The notes under the pieces are model-generated. The model did no database searches. It worked only from the letters and a program-made list of their open reading frames with translations, and was not told the DNA's origin. A stretch of DNA of 64,000 nt, from assembly GCF_008642375.1 (NCBI RefSeq), contig NZ_CP029194.1, positions 992,001 to 1,056,000 of the forward strand. Direction: 5' to 3'. Below, one piece after another: positions 44,501 to 52,922 of the stretch. This stretch comes from Streptomyces venezuelae (GTDB lineage: Bacteria > Actinomycetota > Actinomycetes > Streptomycetales > Streptomycetaceae). The position numbers and the translations under genes are program-made. Each line of letters opens with the position of its first letter. The stretch's first letter is position 1.

Positions 44501-46435
44501 GATCGACGTGCGTACGGTGGCGTCGCCTATGTCGAGTCCGGCGATGATCTCGCTGAGGGTCCGCAGACCGGCCGTGTGCGCGTCGAGCCGCTTGCCGATC
44601 GGGGCCGCGCCCGCGACCGTGGTGATGGCGCCGGCCTCCTCCTCCAGCCGTTCCGCGTCGGAGTGGTGGGCGGTGAAGGCGTCCGCGCGCTGGAGGTGGG
44701 CGACGGCCCGCCGGGCGGCCGCGGTGATGTCGGCCTCGACGTCACCGGCGAGGGTGTCGATGCCGGCCGTGTCGGCGTACCGCATCTCCTTCAGGGTCAC
44801 CAAGTGCCCTTGCGCCTGGCGAAGTTCGGTGATCCGGGAGATCCAGTCCTCGGCCGTGGCCGGCGCCTCACCCCGAACACGCCGGACCAGCCCGCTGATC
44901 CGTCGGGCCGACTCCGCCAGTGCCTCCGCAGCCTGCCGGGAGAGGGTCGTCACGGTCTCGAACTCGTCGAGGACCTGCGCGAGCGTGCCCCGGATCCCGG
45001 TCAGCGGAGCGCCCAGGTCTCCGACTTCCGGTTCTCCGAGCCAGTGGTGGACGTCCCCCGCACGCTCACACGCGGCGGCGAGTGCTTCGTACACCTCGCC
45101 GGCCGGTGTGAGCTCGGTCGCCTGCCGGGCGATCGCCAGACAGTCGGCGATCCCCCGGACGAGGTCCACGTTGCCGATGCGGGCCAGCGGACCATCCCCC
45201 ACGGACGTCACGCAGGTGTCGGCCGTGTACGGCGTCCGCCACATCTGCATCGGGTGTACCCGGCCGGGCTCCGCGGAATCGCCGCGGAGCACGGCCATCG
45301 TCCCGTCGTCGAGCAGCGCGTAGCCACGGCACGCGAGCGGGTTCGCGATCTCCTTGCGGATCAGGTTGTACGGGAGGAGCAGGCTGCGGCCCTCGGTCCG
45401 GGTGCGGAAGACGAAGAGGAAGTCCCCCCCGTCGGGCGAGCGGACCACCCGGTCGAAGGTCAGCCCCGACGCGCCGGTGTCGAAGGTCTTCACGGCGCCG
45501 GAGGCCAGACAGTAGCCGCCCGGGAACACGATCCCCTCGTCCTCGGGCAGCCGCAGACACGACTGACCGATGCCGTCGAGCCTGACCACGCTCCCGGTCA
45601 GTGCGTTGAACACGAGGTGACGGGGGGCCTCCTCCTTGTACGGGCGAACACGCACGAGAGTCAGGGCGCCCACCACCGCGTAGGCCACCTCGGCGTCGGC
45701 CAGCGACTGCAACGGCTCGTCGACCGGCTCCGTGTGGACGCCCTCGGTCGTCTCGGTGTCGTTCTCCGTCTTGACCGTCAACGCCCCGCCGACCGTGGAG
45801 ACGAAGACCCGGCCGTCGAGCGCGATATGCGGGTGGCGGCCCAGGACGTGGTCGTCGCGGGTCGTCGCCACCCAGTCGACGTCGTGGGCGGGCGGAAAGA
45901 CGTGGTCGCGCTCGCCCTGGGCGTCGAGGAACCGCGGCCCTCCGGCCGGATCGACGGACCAGCGCAGGACACGGAGGTCGTCGTCCTGCTCCCCGGTCCG
46001 GAAGACGGCGAGGAGCCGGCCCTCCACCCGGCACAGCCGCAGCAGCCGCGCACCCCGGAAGTAGCGGTGCAGCGCGGCAAACTCCCGCACGAAGCCGGGG
46101 TCGTCCAGCAGACCGGGCACCGCGTCCTGGGGCAGCGCGTTCAGGTCGCGGTCGTAGAGGGTGAAGACATCGGCGACCGCCGTCTCGGAAGATCCCGTAG
46201 ACGGCGTGTGGGAGCCGAGGAGCAGCAGGTCGTCGCCGACGGCGACGACGTCCCGGGGGACGCAGGCGCGCTCGGTGCGCACCCGGCCGGTGCCGTTCAG
46301 GCCGAGCTCGCCGGAACCGAAGGCCGCGATCCGGGCCTCGTTGAGGGCCACGGCACGCCTGCCCAGCTCCGCCGCCTGCCCGGCGAGCCGGTCCCGGAGT
46401 ACCGCGTACGTGTCCTGGTCGATTCCCGCGCTCAT
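41579..46435 (-). CDS. Giant AAA ATPase, DNA-repair-ATPase (DUF3686) type
   Basis: A 1618-residue protein. The N-terminal half (1-500) is a beta-propeller-like region with repeated WxxDxxxGR..V elements (LRVLRWSVDPAGGPRFLD). Residues 500-900 are long coiled-coil (LEEEAGAITTVAGAA, ARAELLDKEGRAEFAAELAL). The AAA core at about 1190-1420 has Walker A LLLLSPPGYGKTTLIEYVAE, Walker B NNVLLYVDDIQHTSPEF, and sensor region VCMAGNPYTESGHAFRVPDM. It fits the family labelled DNA repair ATPase (DUF3686), although repair is not proven. It is the last gene of the YqiJ-like/flotillin operon, 99 bp after flotillin, so it probably remodels or is anchored by that scaffold. Confidence 0.88.
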   Translation of the reverse strand: MSAGIDQDTYAVLRDRLAGQAAELGRRAVALNEARIAAFGSGELGLNGTGRVRTERACVPRDVVAVGDDLLLLGSHTPSTGSSETAVADVFTLYDRDLNALPQDAVPGLLDDPGFVREFAALHRYFRGARLLRLCRVEGRLLAVFRTGEQDDDLRVLRWSVDPAGGPRFLDAQGERDHVFPPAHDVDWVATTRDDHVLGRHPHIALDGRVFVSTVGGALTVKTENDTETTEGVHTEPVDEPLQSLADAEVAYAVVGALTLVRVRPYKEEAPRHLVFNALTGSVVRLDGIGQSCLRLPEDEGIVFPGGYCLASGAVKTFDTGASGLTFDRVVRSPDGGDFLFVFRTRTEGRSLLLPYNLIRKEIANPLACRGYALLDDGTMAVLRGDSAEPGRVHPMQMWRTPYTADTCVTSVGDGPLARIGNVDLVRGIADCLAIARQATELTPAGEVYEALAAACERAGDVHHWLGEPEVGDLGAPLTGIRGTLAQVLDEFETVTTLSRQAAEALAESARRISGLVRRVRGEAPATAEDWISRITELRQAQGHLVTLKEMRYADTAGIDTLAGDVEADITAAARRAVAHLQRADAFTAHHSDAERLEEEAGAITTVAGAAPIGKRLDAHTAGLRTLSEIIAGLDIGDATVRTSILERIADVLSALNRARALLAARRAELLDKEGRAEFAAELALLGQAVTGALAAAETPDRCDDQLGRLLLQLENLESRFAEHDGFLADIAERRTEVHDAFTVRKQSLQDARARRAEQLARSADRVLEAIARRASTLADLDEVHTYFASDPMVAKVRRTGSELRELGDQVRAEELEGRLGAARQEAGRALRDRTELFSDGGDTIRLGRHRFAVNRQTPELTLVPYEDTLALALTGTDYRAPVTDPDFAATRPFWDRTLPSESPQVYRAEYLAARLLAENGADGLAGADLGALTRRVAEAAYDEGYERGVHDHDAAAILEVVLRLHGRVGLLRYPAPARAAAQIFWGHTATADARDQWTCRAVALTRARDLFGAESAVDGLRRELAEEIGDPTAAAYLVEELASGVPGFAVSSAARTLLDKFRRAVGASAYDDALAALTEQSARRQLVEAWLTAYASASGELPDGDVVAEAVAVELCPGLDRYEVAAPMAATVTGLLGSHPRVEGRALELRLDEFLDRTRAFAEVSVPAFRAYQRQRAALVAAEHARLRVDEYRPRVMSSFVRNRLVDDVYLPLIGDNLAKQLGAAGNAKRSDSQGLLLLLSPPGYGKTTLIEYVAERLGLLLIKVDGPALGQRTTSLDPAEAPDATARREVEKIAFALAAGNNVLLYVDDIQHTSPEFLQKFISLCDATRTLNGHDLRGKRFAVCMAGNPYTESGHAFRVPDMLANRADVWNLGEVLTGKEEAFALSFVENALTSHPVLAPLAGRERSDLELLTRLAVGDPTARRDRLAHPYVPAELDRILAVLRHLLTARETVLAVNEEYIASAARADAARTEPPFRLQGSYRTMNKIAARITSAMNDAELAAVIDDHYTAEAQTLTTEAEANLLKLAALRGTLTPVQAERWAEVTAAYARTQTLGGSGDDPLGRAVVALGLLADRITAVETAITRATDPRHLLARPAGRHASRSDDAPAPARRQT

Positions 46436-46534
46436 CCCGTCCCGCTCCTTGTGACGTGGTGGATACGGGGTCCGGTGCCGGCCACTCCCCCGTTCGCCGG
46501 CACCGGACCCTCTGTGACCGCTCCCCCCGGGCGG

Positions 46535-48559
46535 TCAGCTCTTGGCGGCGCCGTTCAGCGCGGCGGTCTCGGCCGGGGCCTCGGTGGCCGGGCCGGGGAC
46601 GTGCGCGTCGAGGACACCGGACTTCATGACCTTCGCCAGCAGCGCGGAGACGCTGAGGTTCTGCACGTCGCCGCTGGAGAGCGAGCCGAGCACCCGGGTG
46701 AGGTCCTCGGTGAAGGAACCCTCGCCGTTGAGCCACGGGCCGGCCAGCGTCTGCGCGGTCCGGGAGTGGTCCATGAAGCCGTCGACGGACTTCCCGAGCG
46801 CGATGGACTGCACGAGCCGGTCGAGGAAGACCGACTCCCCGCCGACGATGTTGATGTCGGCGTTCTCCAGACCGGTGGCGAGCACGGTGGCCTGCGCCTC
46901 GGCCACCTGGCGCTGCACGTCGAGGCCGGCGAGCCGGACCTCCTTCTCCACCTCCAGGCGGAGCCGGTACTCCTCGTGGGTGCGGGAGGCCTCGTCGAAC
47001 GCGGCGACGGCGATCGCCTTCTGATTGAGCCCCTCGGCCTCCGCCTTGAGCTTCTCGCCGATCGCCGTGGCCTCGGCAAGCGCCTTGGCCCGCAGTCCCT
47101 CGGCCTCGGCCCGCAGTCGCGCCTCGGTGGCCTCGGCCTCCGCGCGGCCCGTCTTCTCGATCGCGTCGGCCTCCTTCTCGCGCACCTGCGCGGCTGCGAG
47201 GCCTTCGGCGGCCGCCTCGGCCTGCACTCCCTCGGCGAGGCGGATCTTGGCGCGGGCGTCCATGTCGGCGGCCTTGTTACGGGCTTCGGCCAGGGTGAGC
47301 TGCTCGGCGGCCCGGTGCACGGCGGCCTGCTCGGCGGCCTCGGCCGCCTTGATGTCCTTGACCAGCTTCTCCTGTGCCTCGGCCTCGGCCGCGATGACGA
47401 CGGCCTGCCGGGTGCGCTCGGCCTCCTCGACCGTCCGCAGCCGCTTGATCGACTCCTCCTGCTCGGCGACCGTACGGTCCACCGCGATCCGCTCGCGGAT
47501 CACCTCGGCGATGTCCCGGCGCTCCGACTCCACCTCCTTCTCGGCGGAGATGCGGGTCAGTTCGGTCTCCCGGTCGCGGGCGATGACTTCGAGGAGGCGG
47601 TCCTTCTCGATCCGCTCGTTCTCCACGGCGATGACCCGCTCGCGGTTCTTCTGCGCCACCGCCACCTCGCGGGCCTGGTTCTCCCGCTGGATCCCGAGCT
47701 GCTCCTCCGTCTTCAGGAAGGCGCTCTGGGCCCGCAGCCGCTCCTCCTCCACGACCCGCGCGGTCTCGGCCTCCTCACGCGCCCGTACGGTGTCGATCTC
47801 GCGCTTCTGCTTGATCTCCGCGTCGGCCTGGCGCCGCTCCAGCTCCAGGATCGCTTCGCGGGCGTCGACGTTCTGCCGGGTGATCTCCTTCTGCTCGTGC
47901 TGACGGAACTCGTTCGTCCGGACGTTCTCGACGGCGGTCAGCTCGGTGATCTTGCGGATGCCCTGGGCGTCGAGGATGTTGCCGGGGTCGAGCTGGGCGA
48001 GCGGCGTCTGCTCCAGGTAGTCGATGGCCGCGTCCTCCAGGCTGTAGCCGTTGAGGTCGATGCCGATGATCTCGATGATCCGGAAGCGGAGCTCCTCGCG
48101 CTTGGTGTAGAGGTCGGTGAAGTCGAGCTGCTTGCCGACGGTCTTCAGCGCCTCGGAGAACTTGGCGTTGAACAGCTCCTGCAGCGTCTCCTTGTCGCTC
48201 GCCCGCGCCGTGCCGATCGCTTGCGCGACCTTGATGACGTCATCGACGGTCTTGTTGACCCTCACGAAGAACGAGATCCGGATGTCGGCACGGATGTTGT
48301 CCCGGCAGATCAGCCCGTCCCGGCCGGTGCGGGAGATCTCTATCGTCTTCACCGAGATGTCCATGACCTCGGCCTTGTGCAGGACGGGGAGAACGACCTG
48401 ACCGGTGAAAGTGACGTCGACCTTCCGCATCTTCGAGACGATCAGCGCCTTGCCCTGTTCCACCTTGCGGAACAGCCGGCTGATCACGAACAGCAGGACG
48501 ACGGCGAAGAGCAGGACAACGGCGACGAGCACGCCGATGCCCACGGTGAAGGCATCCAT
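46535..48559 (-). CDS. Flotillin (YqiK/FloT-like SPFH protein)
   Basis: A 674-residue flotillin. The N-terminal anchor (residues 6-30) is followed by a band-7 domain (about 30-210: EQGKALIVSKMRKVDVTFTG, ADIRISFFVRVNKTVDDVIK, GIDLNGYSLEDAAIDYLEQT). A very long charged coiled-coil with many EAE and AEA heptads runs from about 215 to 560, and the tail from about 560 ends with residues such as VFLDRLVQSIALGKSVDGFM. It forms oligomeric membrane microdomains. It lies between the YqiJ-like gene (51 bp gap) and the giant ATPase gene, and is probably co-transcribed from the promoter at about 49.13 kb. Confidence 0.95.
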   Translation of the reverse strand: MDAFTVGIGVLVAVVLLFAVVLLFVISRLFRKVEQGKALIVSKMRKVDVTFTGQVVLPVLHKAEVMDISVKTIEISRTGRDGLICRDNIRADIRISFFVRVNKTVDDVIKVAQAIGTARASDKETLQELFNAKFSEALKTVGKQLDFTDLYTKREELRFRIIEIIGIDLNGYSLEDAAIDYLEQTPLAQLDPGNILDAQGIRKITELTAVENVRTNEFRQHEQKEITRQNVDAREAILELERRQADAEIKQKREIDTVRAREEAETARVVEEERLRAQSAFLKTEEQLGIQRENQAREVAVAQKNRERVIAVENERIEKDRLLEVIARDRETELTRISAEKEVESERRDIAEVIRERIAVDRTVAEQEESIKRLRTVEEAERTRQAVVIAAEAEAQEKLVKDIKAAEAAEQAAVHRAAEQLTLAEARNKAADMDARAKIRLAEGVQAEAAAEGLAAAQVREKEADAIEKTGRAEAEATEARLRAEAEGLRAKALAEATAIGEKLKAEAEGLNQKAIAVAAFDEASRTHEEYRLRLEVEKEVRLAGLDVQRQVAEAQATVLATGLENADINIVGGESVFLDRLVQSIALGKSVDGFMDHSRTAQTLAGPWLNGEGSFTEDLTRVLGSLSSGDVQNLSVSALLAKVMKSGVLDAHVPGPATEAPAETAALNGAAKS

Positions 48560-48610
48560 GAGAAACCCCGTGTCGATGGAAGTGATGGGGAGCCGCAGGC
48601 TCGGGTGGTG

Positions 48611-49012
48611 TTACGGGAGGGTGGCGGCGGACCGTCGGGACGGTCCGGGTTCATCGGGGAACAGCTTCGCCAGGGGACGTACGAGGCGTCGGGTCACCCA
48701 CCAGGCGGCAGCGGGAGCGAGCACCATGAGGGCGAGCGAGAGCAGGGAGGACGAGGAACGCGACAGATCGGCGAGGTCGCGCAGCAGGGCTCCGGTGAGA
48801 CTCAGGAGCCAGCCGGCCAAGAGGAACACGGACGCCGCCACGGAGACGGGAACCCGGCCCAGGCGCAGCGCCTGGGTGTCCACGTCGGAGTCGAAGGCGC
48901 CGAGCCCTACGACACCGCAGAACACCAGCAGCCAGAACCCCACGGCAGCGACGACGGCCACGCTGAACAGCAGCACGGGGAAGCCGAAGGCGGCGCTCAG
49001 AAGCTCGTCCAT
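48611..49012 (-). CDS. YqiJ-like membrane protein (NfeD-related)
   Basis: A 133-residue protein with three hydrophobic segments (residues 8-40, 58-80, 93-110; FPVLLFSVAVVAAVGFWLLV, VSVAASVFLLAGWLLSLTGA, SLALMVLAPAAAWWVTRRLV). It matches the membrane half of YqiJ, the partner of YqiK flotillins, including the FDSDVDT element between helices. The OB-fold that normally follows is absent, so the protein is shorter than YqiJ. It is the first gene of the flotillin-ATPase operon. Confidence 0.8.
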   Translation of the reverse strand: MDELLSAAFGFPVLLFSVAVVAAVGFWLLVFCGVVGLGAFDSDVDTQALRLGRVPVSVAASVFLLAGWLLSLTGALLRDLADLSRSSSSLLSLALMVLAPAAAWWVTRRLVRPLAKLFPDEPGPSRRSAATLP

Positions 49013-49127
49013 GGCTGTCCCCCCTCAGACGATGTTTTCTGTCTCCCGGCATCGGGGCGACGTCGATGTCCTGCCGCAGCACCATTCTGAGGCATCGGCA
49101 ATCCCTTCGGCATTGCCGTAACCAGGC

Positions 49128-49149
49128 AAACTTTGACGCCTCCTTGATG
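49128..49149 (-). promoter_or_regulatory. Tandem 11-bp repeats in front of the YqiJ/flotillin/ATPase operon
   Basis: The minus strand reads CATCAAGGAGG then CGTCAAAGTTT, in the same 11-bp phase as at nhaP. It lies 116 bp before the YqiJ-like ATG. Confidence 0.65.
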
Positions 49150-49195
49150 CCGGTGAGCAGCCCCTGCCGAACGACGTGCCACTCTTGTCCCCACG

Positions 49196-49228
49196 CGTCA
49201 GGAACTCGTCAAGGACGCGTCAGGAATG
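49196..49228 (+). promoter_or_regulatory. Three tandem 11-bp repeats in front of the PucR gene
   Basis: CGTCAGGAACT, CGTCAAGGACG, CGTCAGGAATG follow head to tail and end 12 bp before the likely GTG start of the regulator gene. Together with the minus-strand pair at 49128-49149 they make this a divergently arranged control region. Confidence 0.75.
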
Positions 49229-49240
49229 CCGGGAGGGGCA

Positions 49241-50302
49241 GTGACGGAGCTGGAGACGGCCATGGAGTATCTGGAGGGGTACGCCGAGGTCCTGGCGGGC
49301 GTGTGTGCGACCCGCCGCAGGCTCACCCGTGAGGAACGGGAGGCGCTGCGATCCCGTGGGGAGCGTGCGGCGGAGGCCGGCATCGGGCTGCGCGCCCTCG
49401 TCCGGGCCCACCTCGCCGAGGCTCAACGGGTCCACTCTGGTCTGCAGGTGGCAACTGCGGATCACCTCCTGAGCGCGGTCGAGCAGGCCGTCGACGCCTT
49501 CGCCGAAGGACATGAGCGGGCGCAGCACCTGTTGATGCGTCAGGAGGAGGCTGCGAGACGTGAGTTCATCGACGACCTGCTCTACGGCCGCAGCGATCTC
49601 GGCCGGATAGCCGAGCGCGCCGAGCGCTTCGGACTGCTCCTGTCCCACGCCCACGCCGTGGCCGTCGCCCAGGGCCCGGAACCGTACAGCGACGGCTACG
49701 CGGTGACCCGTAGCGTCGAATCGTCGCTCGTCGCCCGCTTCGGCAACCGCCGGATCCTGCTCACCACCAAGGACGGGCGGCTGATCTGCGTCGCGCCCGC
49801 CGACGAAACCGAAGTACTCGCCCACTTCGCCAAACAGGCCCACGCGGCGACCGACGGCGGTCAGGTCGCCGTCGGCAGAGCGCATCCCGGCACCAGCGGC
49901 GTCGTCCACTCCTACGAGGAAGCCCTCAACGCCCTCGACCTCGCCGCCCGCATGGACCTGGACGACCCAGTCCTGTACGCCGCGGACCTACTCGTCTACC
50001 CGGTCCTCACCCGTGACCGGCAGGCCATGGCCGATCTCGTCCAGACCGTCCTCGGCCCGCTCCACCAGGCCCGCGGCGGCGCGAAGCCCCTGCTCGACAC
50101 CCTCACGGCATACTTCGACACGGGCTGCGTCACCGCGCAGGCGGCCCGTCGCCTCAGCCTCAGCGTGCGGGCCATGACGTACCGCCTCGACCGCATCCAC
50201 CGTCTGACAGGGTCGGATCCCGGCGATCCCGTCCAGCGCTACACGCTCCAGACGGCCGTCGTCGGCGCCCGTCTCCTGGACTGGCCCGACCAGGCGCTGT
50301 GA
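49241..50302 (+). CDS. PucR-family transcription regulator
   Basis: A 353-residue protein from the GTG at 49241 (GGAGG four bases upstream); an ATG at 49262 with GGAG is an alternative. The N-terminal part is helical (REALRSRGERAAEAGIGLRA), the central part has a GGDEF-like fold (EFIDDLLYGRSDLGRIAERA, HAVAVAQGPEPYS), and the C-terminus is the PucR helix-turn-helix, LLDTLTAYFDTGCVTAQAAR then LSLSVRAMTYRLDRIHRLTG. Such regulators sense a small molecule. It is divergent from the flotillin operon and shares its repeat-rich control region, so it may regulate that operon or be co-regulated with it. Confidence 0.9.
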   Translation: MTELETAMEYLEGYAEVLAGVCATRRRLTREEREALRSRGERAAEAGIGLRALVRAHLAEAQRVHSGLQVATADHLLSAVEQAVDAFAEGHERAQHLLMRQEEAARREFIDDLLYGRSDLGRIAERAERFGLLLSHAHAVAVAQGPEPYSDGYAVTRSVESSLVARFGNRRILLTTKDGRLICVAPADETEVLAHFAKQAHAATDGGQVAVGRAHPGTSGVVHSYEEALNALDLAARMDLDDPVLYAADLLVYPVLTRDRQAMADLVQTVLGPLHQARGGAKPLLDTLTAYFDTGCVTAQAARRLSLSVRAMTYRLDRIHRLTGSDPGDPVQRYTLQTAVVGARLLDWPDQAL

Positions 50303-50524
50303 CCCCGAAAGGGTGGGCACAAGGCAGGGCGGGCACACTCTGAGTTCCCGGAGACATCCGCGCAGCCCGAGGCCGCCCGATCCGTCCGCCGCAGCCGTCG
50401 GGTCGTGGCCGCCGTGGTGCTGTCCGTCATCACGGTGCCGGCGTTGATTCTCACGGCTGTTCTGGGTGCCCCGCCCGATCCGCCCGCGGGGGAAGACGGG
50501 TCACCCGCGTCACGCCCTGCCGGG
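50303..50524. other. Gap with a truncated membrane-protein scrap
   Basis: Following the regulator stop, one plus-strand frame without an early start reads ETSAQPEAARSVRRSRRVVA then AVVLSVITVPALILTAVLG (a hydrophobic helix) and runs on into the antisense of the ABC permease gene. It looks like the end or fragment of a small membrane protein. No complete gene is present. Confidence 0.4.
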
Positions 50525-51292
50525 TCAGCCGACGTCCCGGCGGTTGAAGCGCATGACGCCTACGGCCAGGACAGCGACGGCGGTGACGGCGAGGACCGCT
50601 CCGTCGCCCCATGGGAAGCCGTTCTTCAGCGGCTCACCGCCGATGTAGTAGTGGAACGGGGACGCGTAGGCGAGCCAGTCCGCGCCGATCTGACTGGCGA
50701 GCGCGTGGGCGGTGTACGAGAGCACGCCGATGATCGCGGTTGCGGCCAGGGCGACAGTCCTGCGGCCGAGGGCGGCGCCGAGGCCGAGGGCGAGGGCCCC
50801 GAAGGTGACGGCGAGAAGCGCCAAATTGACGCATTGGGCGAGGAACTCGGCGGGGGTGACGCCGGTGAGCCCGGCGCTCTCGCGGACGGCCAGCATGGCC
50901 AGCCAGACGAGGAGTGAGATTCCGCCCGCTCCCACGGTCAGCGCGGCGAACCGCTGCAGAGCGAGGCTGGTGCGCGTCACGGGATGGGCCAGGAGCAGGT
51001 CGAGCCGGCCGGACTCCTCGTCCCCGGCGAGGGCGCGGGAGCCGGTGGTGACCCCGTAGATCATGGCGAGCAGCGGCAGGATGACGCCGAAGACGCTGGC
51101 GTGCAGGTAGCCGGCCGCTGTGGCGTCGATGTGCAGCGCCTCACGGAGCGCTTCGGGGAGGTTCGCGGTGTTGTCCCGTTGGGAGGGGTAGGCGCTCGCG
51201 TACGTCATGCCGACGGCGGCTGTGCCGAGCGCCCAGCCGGCGAGTGCGCGGTGGCTGTCGGTGAGCGACTTCGTGAAGACGGCGGTGTTCAT
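50525..51292 (-). CDS. ABC-2-type transporter permease
   Basis: A 255-residue membrane protein with six helices (FTKSLTDSHRALAGWALGTA, VFGVILPLLAMIYGVTTGSR, QRFAALTVGAGGISLLVWLA, AQCVNLALLAVTFGALALGL). The ABC-2 permease signature lies around LAGDEESGRLDLLLAHPVTR. It partners the ATPase encoded just upstream (31-bp gap), making an exporter of unknown substrate, possibly a drug, lipid or peptide. The operon is divergent from the MarR-like regulator at 52345. Confidence 0.9.
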   Translation of the reverse strand: MNTAVFTKSLTDSHRALAGWALGTAAVGMTYASAYPSQRDNTANLPEALREALHIDATAAGYLHASVFGVILPLLAMIYGVTTGSRALAGDEESGRLDLLLAHPVTRTSLALQRFAALTVGAGGISLLVWLAMLAVRESAGLTGVTPAEFLAQCVNLALLAVTFGALALGLGAALGRRTVALAATAIIGVLSYTAHALASQIGADWLAYASPFHYYIGGEPLKNGFPWGDGAVLAVTAVAVLAVGVMRFNRRDVG

Positions 51293-51322
51293 GGTGGGCC
51301 TTTCCGGTGTCGCGCGGACGGC

Positions 51323-52252
51323 TCAGGCCGCGGTGGAAGGAGAGGTTCGGGGAGCCGCTTCCGCACCGGCGTAGTAGGAGTGGAAGACCTCCTCGAGGGC
51401 GGGCTCGGTCGCGCGCAGGCCGGTCACCGGATACCCGGCGAGAGTCTTGATCAGGGCGTCGGGGCTGCCGATCACCTGGCCGCTCAGGGTGGTGCGGGTG
51501 GTGTCGAGGCGCAGCCGGTCGGCACCGGGCAGGTCGGCGAACGCGTGCGGAGGCACCGGCGTCTCGAAGGTGACCTCGACGTCCCTGACCGCGCCGGCCC
51601 GCAGATGGGCCACGGTGCCGAGGGCGGCGAGTCGACCGTCGCGGATGATGCCGACCCGGTCGGCGACCGCTTCGACCTCGCTCATCACATGGCTGGACAT
51701 GAAGACCGTCCGGCCGTCCGCCGCCGTCTCGCCGACCAGGTCGAGGAAGGTCTGCTGCACCAGGGGGTCGAGTCCTGAGGTCGGCTCGTCCAGGACGAGC
51801 AGCTCGGGCCGGTGCATGAACGCCTGGACGAGGCCGACCTTCTGCCGGTTGCCTTTGGACAGCTTCCGGATCCGGGTGCTCTGGTCCAGTCCGAGACGGT
51901 CGGCGAGATCGTCGATGTGCTGCTGTGGCACACCGCCGCGCAGTGCGCCGAGGAAGCGGAGGTAGCCGCGGACGTTCTGGCGTCCGTCGCAGACGAAGTC
52001 GCCCGCGAGGTAACCCACTCTGCCGCGCAGTTCCGTTCCCTGGGCACGCGGCGACAACCCGAGCACCGTGGCCGTGCCGCCGGTGGGCCGGATCAGGTCC
52101 AGCAGGAGCCGGATGGTCGTCGACTTGCCCGCACCATTGGGGCCGAGGAAGCCGAAGACCTCGCCGGTCCGCACTTCGAGCGTCAGGCCGGCCAGGCCCC
52201 GTCGGGCCCCGTATCGCTTGGTGAGCTCGTGGAGCTCGATCGCGTTCTCCAT
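51323..52252 (-). CDS. ABC transporter ATP-binding protein
   Basis: A 309-residue ATPase; the start MENAIELHELTKRYG at 52252 was used. Walker A is GFLGPNGAGKST, the signature loop is LSKGNRQKVGLVQAF (LSGGQ degenerate to LSKGN), Walker B is LLVLDEPTSGLDPLVQQ, and the H-loop lies in SSHVMSEVEAVADRVG. A 100-residue C-terminal extension (VEVTFETPVPPHAFADLPGA) is typical of ABC-2 exporters. It drives the permease encoded at 50525-51292. Confidence 0.95.
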   Translation of the reverse strand: MENAIELHELTKRYGARRGLAGLTLEVRTGEVFGFLGPNGAGKSTTIRLLLDLIRPTGGTATVLGLSPRAQGTELRGRVGYLAGDFVCDGRQNVRGYLRFLGALRGGVPQQHIDDLADRLGLDQSTRIRKLSKGNRQKVGLVQAFMHRPELLVLDEPTSGLDPLVQQTFLDLVGETAADGRTVFMSSHVMSEVEAVADRVGIIRDGRLAALGTVAHLRAGAVRDVEVTFETPVPPHAFADLPGADRLRLDTTRTTLSGQVIGSPDALIKTLAGYPVTGLRATEPALEEVFHSYYAGAEAAPRTSPSTAA

Positions 52253-52344
52253 AGCTCCGAACATATCGAGTGTTCAGAGATCTGTAAATGGTCTGAGTGT
52301 TGCAAGAGCTGGCTATGCTGAGGCGGCGGCGTCAAGGAGGAAGC
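52253..52344. promoter_or_regulatory. Divergent control region between ABC exporter and MarR-like gene
   Basis: GAGTGTT occurs twice (52269-52275 and 52296-52302) around CAGAGATCTG, giving a repeat pattern suited to a dimeric regulator. TATGCT at about 52315 is a possible -10 for the regulator gene, and GGAGG at about 52336 is its ribosome site. The MarR-like protein probably acts here. Confidence 0.5.
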
Positions 52345-52824
52345 ATGGACGAGAAGGACGTACGGCTGCGCGAGGCGGCCGAGAAGCTCGCGCTCACCCT
52401 CTCCCAGGGCGGGATGCAGAAGACCACGGCCCGCGTGATGACCGCGCTGCTGTTCAGTCAGGACGACACCATGACGGCCGCGGACCTCTGCGAGGTCCTG
52501 CAGATCAGCTCGGGCGCGGTCTCCGGCGCCGTCAAGCAGCTCATCCCTACCGGCATCATCGAACGTGTCCCCGCCCCGGGCAGCCGTCGGGATCACTACC
52601 GGTTCCGCGAGCACGCCTGGGCCACTCTGATGGGCAGCCAGAACGTGCTCCTGGCCACCATGGGGGACGCTGCGGCCGAGGGCATCAAGGCGGCGGGGCG
52701 GGAAAGCACCGCCGGACGGCGGCTCGACGAGATGGAGGACTTCTACGCCTTCATGCAGAGGGAGATGGCCGCCCTGATCGACACCTGGCGGGAACGGTAC
52801 GACGCGCGGCATCCGGGCACCTGA
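52345..52824 (+). CDS. MarR/GbsR-type transcription regulator
   Basis: A 159-residue protein, start ATG 52345. The winged helix lies at about 25-90: RVMTALLFSQDDTMTAADLC, EVLQISSGAVSGAVKQLIPT, IIERVPAPGSRRDHYRF (wing). The C-terminal helices (AAGRESTAGRRLDEMEDFYA) form the dimer. It is divergent from the ABC exporter genes with a repeat-containing region between them, so it is probably their regulator. Confidence 0.9.
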   Translation: MDEKDVRLREAAEKLALTLSQGGMQKTTARVMTALLFSQDDTMTAADLCEVLQISSGAVSGAVKQLIPTGIIERVPAPGSRRDHYRFREHAWATLMGSQNVLLATMGDAAAEGIKAAGRESTAGRRLDEMEDFYAFMQREMAALIDTWRERYDARHPGT

Positions 52825-52922
52825 AGACCAGGACGCGCTCGCAGTGGCCCCGTGGCGTGGCGACATCCGGCAGGCGTGACCACAGCTCCGTACGCTTGGC
52901 CTCGACCGAAGGAGAGAGCCGT

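Noticed and set aside
41627..49090. 2487-codon plus-strand frame opposite the ATPase and flotillin
   Set aside because: Antisense shadow produced by the GC-rich codon bias; no start region, domain or ribosome site.
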